Below, one piece after another: positions 4,349-6,571 of a stretch of DNA of 6,571 nucleotides. The translations under genes were made by a program, and so were the position numbers. The stretch spans positions 1 to 6,571 of the forward strand of contig JAOUPD010000063.1 in NCBI GenBank assembly GCA_029880065.1. The letters run 5' to 3'. The notes beneath the pieces are model-generated. The model was not told the DNA's origin. It did not search any database and saw nothing but the letters and a program-made list of their open reading frames with translations. How positions within the stretch are numbered: the stretch's first letter is position 1; each line of letters begins with the position of its first letter. The stretch comes from Hadesarchaea archaeon (GTDB lineage: Archaea; Hadarchaeota; Hadarchaeia; Hadarchaeales; Hadarchaeaceae).

Positions 4349-4996
4349 GTGCCCTACTGTCCCGAATGTGGCACTGAGATTAAGCTTGGGGCCAAGTTCT
4401 GTCCAGAATGCGGAACCCGAATCATAGAAAAAGTGCCTCCAGCAACCGTTCCTCCCCCAGTTTATCGGGCCAAAAGTGGAGGTGGGACTGGAAAAAAGGC
4501 AATAGCAGGCGTGGTTGTTTTAGTTTTCTTGATCGCGCTGAGCATAATCTTCTGGCCACAAATCAGAGCTTTTATTGATCGGGTGATTGGAACTAGCGGG
4601 GGCGATGGGGCAGAGCCAACGACATATCCTGATGTGGAGTTCACCAATTACGATTTTAATTCTGCTTTCACTTTGGGCGGGACTTGGATTAGGATCGATT
4701 TGGATGTTACGGTTAAGAATAAAGGAACTGCTAATGCAACTGGAGTTCAGGTTACTGCAAGACTTTATGAAGGATCAACAATCACAGAACAACAAACACA
4801 ATATATAGGTTCGTTGCTCCCCAATCAATCAATTTCAACATCCTTTTCGATAAATGGCGAATTGCTCCATTATTACCTGCTCTGGTTCAGGGTTAGTGGG
4901 AACGAAGGAACTTTCCACACCGTTCAGAGCCAGCAGTTCCAACTTTTCTACGAAATTGACTGGTCGCAAATAATCGACGCTATTGTACCATTTTAG
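4349..4996 (+). CDS. zinc ribbon-TM-beta ectodomain membrane protein
   Basis: A 215-residue protein. The N-terminal zinc ribbon has two CPECG knuckles (C4, C7, C18, C21). A Pro/Gly linker (28-48) leads to one TM helix (about 50-70, AIAGVVVLVFLIALSIIFW). After a short Gly-rich hinge comes a beta-strand ectodomain from about residue 93. Its pattern IRIDLDVTVKNKGTANATGVQVTARL...IGSLLPNQSISTSFSI is typical of CARDB/FxLYD-like immunoglobulin-fold domains in archaeal surface proteins. Two N-glycosylation sequons (NAT and NQS) fall in the exposed part. The layout (cytosolic zinc module, one TM, external domain) mirrors the AN1-TM-CAP protein upstream, with unrelated domains. Its function is unknown; ligand binding or adhesion is possible. 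Confidence 0.85.
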   Translation: MPYCPECGTEIKLGAKFCPECGTRIIEKVPPATVPPPVYRAKSGGGTGKKAIAGVVVLVFLIALSIIFWPQIRAFIDRVIGTSGGDGAEPTTYPDVEFTNYDFNSAFTLGGTWIRIDLDVTVKNKGTANATGVQVTARLYEGSTITEQQTQYIGSLLPNQSISTSFSINGELLHYYLLWFRVSGNEGTFHTVQSQQFQLFYEIDWSQIIDAIVPF

Positions 4997-5126
4997 AAAA
5001 TGATAAATTTTTCTACAGGTTCTTCCGTATTACTCGCCCCATTGCACCCCACGATTTTAAGCCCAATAAGTTAACCGTACCTTTCTCATCAAAATCAGAC
5101 CCCGCTAAGTTTACAAAACCCCCATT

Positions 5127-5142
5127 CGAAACCCTTAAATAT
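5127..5142 (+). promoter_or_regulatory. BRE and TATA of the RHH regulator gene
   Basis: CGAAAC (5127-5132) followed by CTTAAATAT (5134-5142) is a good archaeal BRE/TATA pair. The expected transcript start near 5163-5166 lies within the tandem 11-bp repeats. Confidence 0.55.
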
Positions 5143-5143
5143 C

Positions 5144-5176
5144 AGCTGGATTATAGATGGATTGTAGCTGGATGGT
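5144..5176 (+). promoter_or_regulatory. three tandem 11-bp repeats, probable RHH operator
   Basis: AGCTGGATTAT, AGATGGATTGT and AGCTGGATGGT follow one another without gaps (5144-5154, 5155-5165, 5166-5176). The core TGGAT recurs exactly every 11 bp. A weaker fourth unit (AAATGGGGGCT) holds the ribosome site. The array starts just after the TATA box and covers the predicted transcript start of the ribbon-helix-helix gene. RHH proteins are known to bind tandem short repeats cooperatively (ParR-type proteins on about 11-bp repeats), so this is probably an autoregulatory operator. Confidence 0.6.
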
Positions 5177-5189
5177 AAATGGGGGCTGA

Positions 5190-5381
5190 ATGATGGTCCA
5201 AAAAAAAGCCGAAGTTCGCGTTTTCGTTGACGGTATTTACCTCAAGGTTATAGACGACCTCATCGGCACCGGCTACGGTGGCAACCGCAGCGAGGTCGTC
5301 CGTAAGATGATTCACGATTGGGTTATGACCAATATTGGAGGATTTCAAGGTTTGATGAAATATTCGAAAGGAAAGAGGTGA
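5190..5381 (+). CDS. ribbon-helix-helix DNA-binding protein
   Basis: A 63-residue CopG/Arc/MetJ-type regulator. The antiparallel strand AEVRVFV (7-13) is followed by helix A GIYLKVIDDLIGTG (15-28) and the signature turn and helix B YGGNRSEVVRKMIHDWV (29-45); the G.RSEVVR motif is typical of archaeal RHH proteins. It would act as a dimer with the strands in the DNA major groove. The start is ATG at 5190, immediately followed by ATG at 5193. GGGGG at 5181-5185 is four bases from the first and seven from the second, so the second may be used. The upstream 11-bp repeats suggest self-repression. No toxin gene lies beside it: the next gene downstream is a convergent PHP gene, so it looks like a solitary regulator. 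Confidence 0.85.
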   Translation: MMVQKKAEVRVFVDGIYLKVIDDLIGTGYGGNRSEVVRKMIHDWVMTNIGGFQGLMKYSKGKR

Positions 5382-5433
5382 ACTCAACTCACGGTCACCC
5401 CACCTCCTCAGTCCAGCCTCCAAAGGGGTGTCA

Positions 5434-5464
5434 GGCGGGGCGGCCTTTCGGGGCCGCTCTCGCC
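5434..5464. terminator. GC-rich hairpin between convergent genes
   Basis: GCGGCC (5440-5445) and GGCCGC (5452-5457) form a perfect stem with a six-base loop. Outer GGC/GCC (5434-5436, 5462-5464) pairs can extend it with G-T pairs and one bulge. It lies between the convergent RHH and PHP genes and touches the PHP stop codon. The lack of a T-run means it may instead stabilise the 3' ends of both transcripts. Upstream, CACCCC (5396-5401) and GGGGTG (5425-5430) can form a second stem. Confidence 0.45.
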
Positions 5465-6108
5465 TATCGCTCATATCTCTTGCGGGGGATCCTCTGGAAG
5501 ACCCTCCACAGGAAACTTAAAAGGGGGAGAGTCCGTCCCGAAATCGATGTCTCTCCCCTTCTAATTTGTTCTAAGATTGAATCGACGTTTGGCTTGCAGT
5601 TTAAAGTTGTACTAGCTAGGCCTATCTCGTCGCAGTGATGGGCATCAGAGCCCGCGGTCATGGGGAATCGGTTTCGCTCGGCAAATCTTCGCGCGAGAGG
5701 GTTGCTGAAAAAAAGGGCGCGGGAGTTGAACGCCTCGATTGCATCAAACTTCGCCTTGTGAACTAGGTTTGACTTCCGCCCAAGCGCAAATGGGTGGGCG
5801 GCGATGGCGATACTCCCCTGCTCTTTTATTCTTTTGACAGTTTCTATGGCCGATAGCTCTCGTGGCACGAGTTCGTTGACCCCGAGCCCAAGGATATGGC
5901 CGTCAGCGCTCGAAATTTCCACGCCTGGGATGATTATGAAATCGTGTTTGGAGAATTTCTTTGCCTCAACATGCCCACGGATGGTGTTGTGATCGGTGAT
6001 CGCGATGCCGTTCAGTCCCTTCGCCTTCGCTGCTTTCACGACATCTTCCACGGAACAGAGCCCATCGTAAGAGTGCGAAGTGTGCACGTGCATATCGATG
6101 TGGAGCAA
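5464..6108 (-). CDS. PHP-family metal-dependent phosphoesterase
   Basis: A 214-residue PHP domain protein of the COG0613 type. The metal-binding motifs are in order and intact: D5 and HVH (H7, H9), TDH (D39, H40), PGVEIS (E64), H71, AAHPF (H105), and SDAH (D155, H157). These would hold two or three metal ions for phosphoester hydrolysis. Relatives include 5'-nucleoside-bisphosphate phosphatases and RNase AM-type exoribonucleases; the substrate here cannot be read from sequence. The C-terminus ends in a basic stretch (RIPRKRYER). The start is TTG at 6106-6108, next to the metG stop, with AAGGTGA within the end of metG five bases upstream. This points to one operon and translational coupling. 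ATG at residue 6 is too late, since D5 belongs to the metal motif. Confidence 0.9.
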   Translation of the reverse strand: MLHIDMHVHTSHSYDGLCSVEDVVKAAKAKGLNGIAITDHNTIRGHVEAKKFSKHDFIIIPGVEISSADGHILGLGVNELVPRELSAIETVKRIKEQGSIAIAAHPFALGRKSNLVHKAKFDAIEAFNSRALFFSNPLARRFAERNRFPMTAGSDAHHCDEIGLASTTLNCKPNVDSILEQIRRGETSISGRTLPLLSFLWRVFQRIPRKRYER

Positions 6109-6571
6109 CTACTTCACCTTGGCGCCCGGCTTGACTGGTTTGTCGGCGGTCAAGATGGAGATTTTTCCCTCATCCTCGGCGGCCAAGAGCATCCCTTCAG
6201 ATTTCACGCCCATTAGCTTCACCGGCTCGAGGTTGGTGACGATTGCGACTTGCTTGCCGATGAGTTCCTCCGGTGAGTAATGCTCAGCAATTCCAGCCAC
6301 GATCGTGCGCCGTTCTCCAGCGAGTTCCAGCTCGAGTTTCAGGAGTTTCTTAGAGCCGGGAATTTTTTCTGCCATTGTTACCCTGCCGATTCGAATGTCG
6401 AGATTTTCGAAATCCTTGATCGAGACCCGTGGTTTCAGGGGTTTGGATGGGTTGTCGGTTTGGACCTTCGTGAAGAGGATTGATGGCTTTCCTATTTGGT
6501 GCTCCGGCCCGATGTCGAATTTCTTTGCCTGTTCCCAACTGCTTACCTCAACATTTAGCTGCTTGGCGAGC
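6109..6571 (-). CDS. metG: methionyl-tRNA synthetase, C-terminal part
   Basis: The frame is open from the right edge to a TAG at 6109-6111, giving 153 visible residues; the N-terminal catalytic core lies outside. An apparent start at 6373-6375 is internal. Residues 1-45 match the end of the anticodon-binding region (GPEHQIGKPSILFTKVQTDN). Residues about 50-153 are the EMAP/Trbp111-type OB-fold tRNA-binding domain: IKDFENLDIRIGRV, KIPGSKKLLKLELEL, RTIVAGIAEHYSPEELIGK and NLEPVKLMGVKSEGMLLAAE. The enzyme charges tRNA with methionine, and this domain helps dimerise and hold tRNA. In some archaea the domain is a separate protein; here it is fused to upstream anticodon-domain sequence. The PHP gene begins directly after its stop. 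Confidence 0.92.
   Translation of the reverse strand, partial: LAKQLNVEVSSWEQAKKFDIGPEHQIGKPSILFTKVQTDNPSKPLKPRVSIKDFENLDIRIGRVTMAEKIPGSKKLLKLELELAGERRTIVAGIAEHYSPEELIGKQVAIVTNLEPVKLMGVKSEGMLLAAEDEGKISILTADKPVKPGAKVK

Noticed and set aside
5190..5381. RHH protein as antitoxin of a toxin-antitoxin pair
   Set aside because: No small toxin-like gene is adjacent on the same strand; the next gene is a convergent PHP phosphoesterase.
5151..5474. Minus-strand frame opposite the RHH gene
   Set aside because: The plus strand has an intact RHH fold with promoter and operator; this frame shows no recognisable motif.
5318..5638. Plus-strand frame after the RHH gene
   Set aside because: It overlaps the RHH gene out of frame and runs antisense through the PHP C-terminus; no motif or ribosome site.
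5896..6280. Plus-strand frames over the PHP and metG genes
   Set aside because: Antisense shadows of strongly conserved proteins.

Overview
The window looks like a piece of an archaeal chromosome, most likely from an uncultured Hadarchaeota-, Bathyarchaeia- or Thermoplasmata-like lineage. The phylum is inferred; the archaeal assignment is firmer. Support comes from TATA boxes (one with a BRE-like stretch) about 25 bp before expected transcript starts, short or absent leaders, GGTGA/GGAGG-type Shine-Dalgarno sites, an AN1 zinc finger in a membrane protein, an archaeal HTH_45-type winged-helix regulator, a DUF5305 protein and many TTG/GTG starts. No rRNA, tRNA, CRISPR array, transposase or phage gene is seen.

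Layout. (1) Positions 1-1595, minus strand: a DUF5305-like two-TM envelope protein followed by the start of a camelysin/TasA-like secreted protein cut by the left edge. The 251-bp gap between them encodes several hairpins in the sense of the downstream gene. (2) 1600-2303: two small winged-helix proteins in convergent orientation whose stop codons share the hexamer CTATAG. (3) 2304-2965: an AT-rich divergent spacer with motifs repeated about every 21 bp, then a short-chain flavodoxin. (4) 3036-4996: an envelope group with an AN1 zinc finger-TM-CAP domain protein (minus), a 33-residue single-TM protein (plus) and a zinc ribbon-TM-beta ectodomain protein (plus). (5) 5127-5381: a ribbon-helix-helix regulator whose promoter carries three tandem 11-bp repeats between the TATA box and the start codon. 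(6) 5464-6571, minus: the C-terminal part of methionyl-tRNA synthetase, with a PHP-family phosphoesterase starting at the base after its stop codon.

How the parts may work together. The left genes resemble archaeal relatives of SipW/TasA fibre loci: a small secreted subunit plus a membrane accessory protein. The signal peptidase expected in such a locus would lie beyond the left edge. The winged-helix pair and the flavodoxin form a compact regulator/redox block whose spacer looks like an operator array. The zinc finger-TM proteins place a zinc module in the cytoplasm and a binding or enzyme-like domain outside, so they may connect envelope state to the cytosol. The right end is housekeeping (metG) with a translationally coupled phosphoesterase. 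No single known defence or mobile system is present. The most unusual items are the camelysin/DUF5305 locus with its structured leader, the RHH gene with its 11-bp repeats, the 21-bp-phased array and the paired zinc finger-TM ectodomain proteins.
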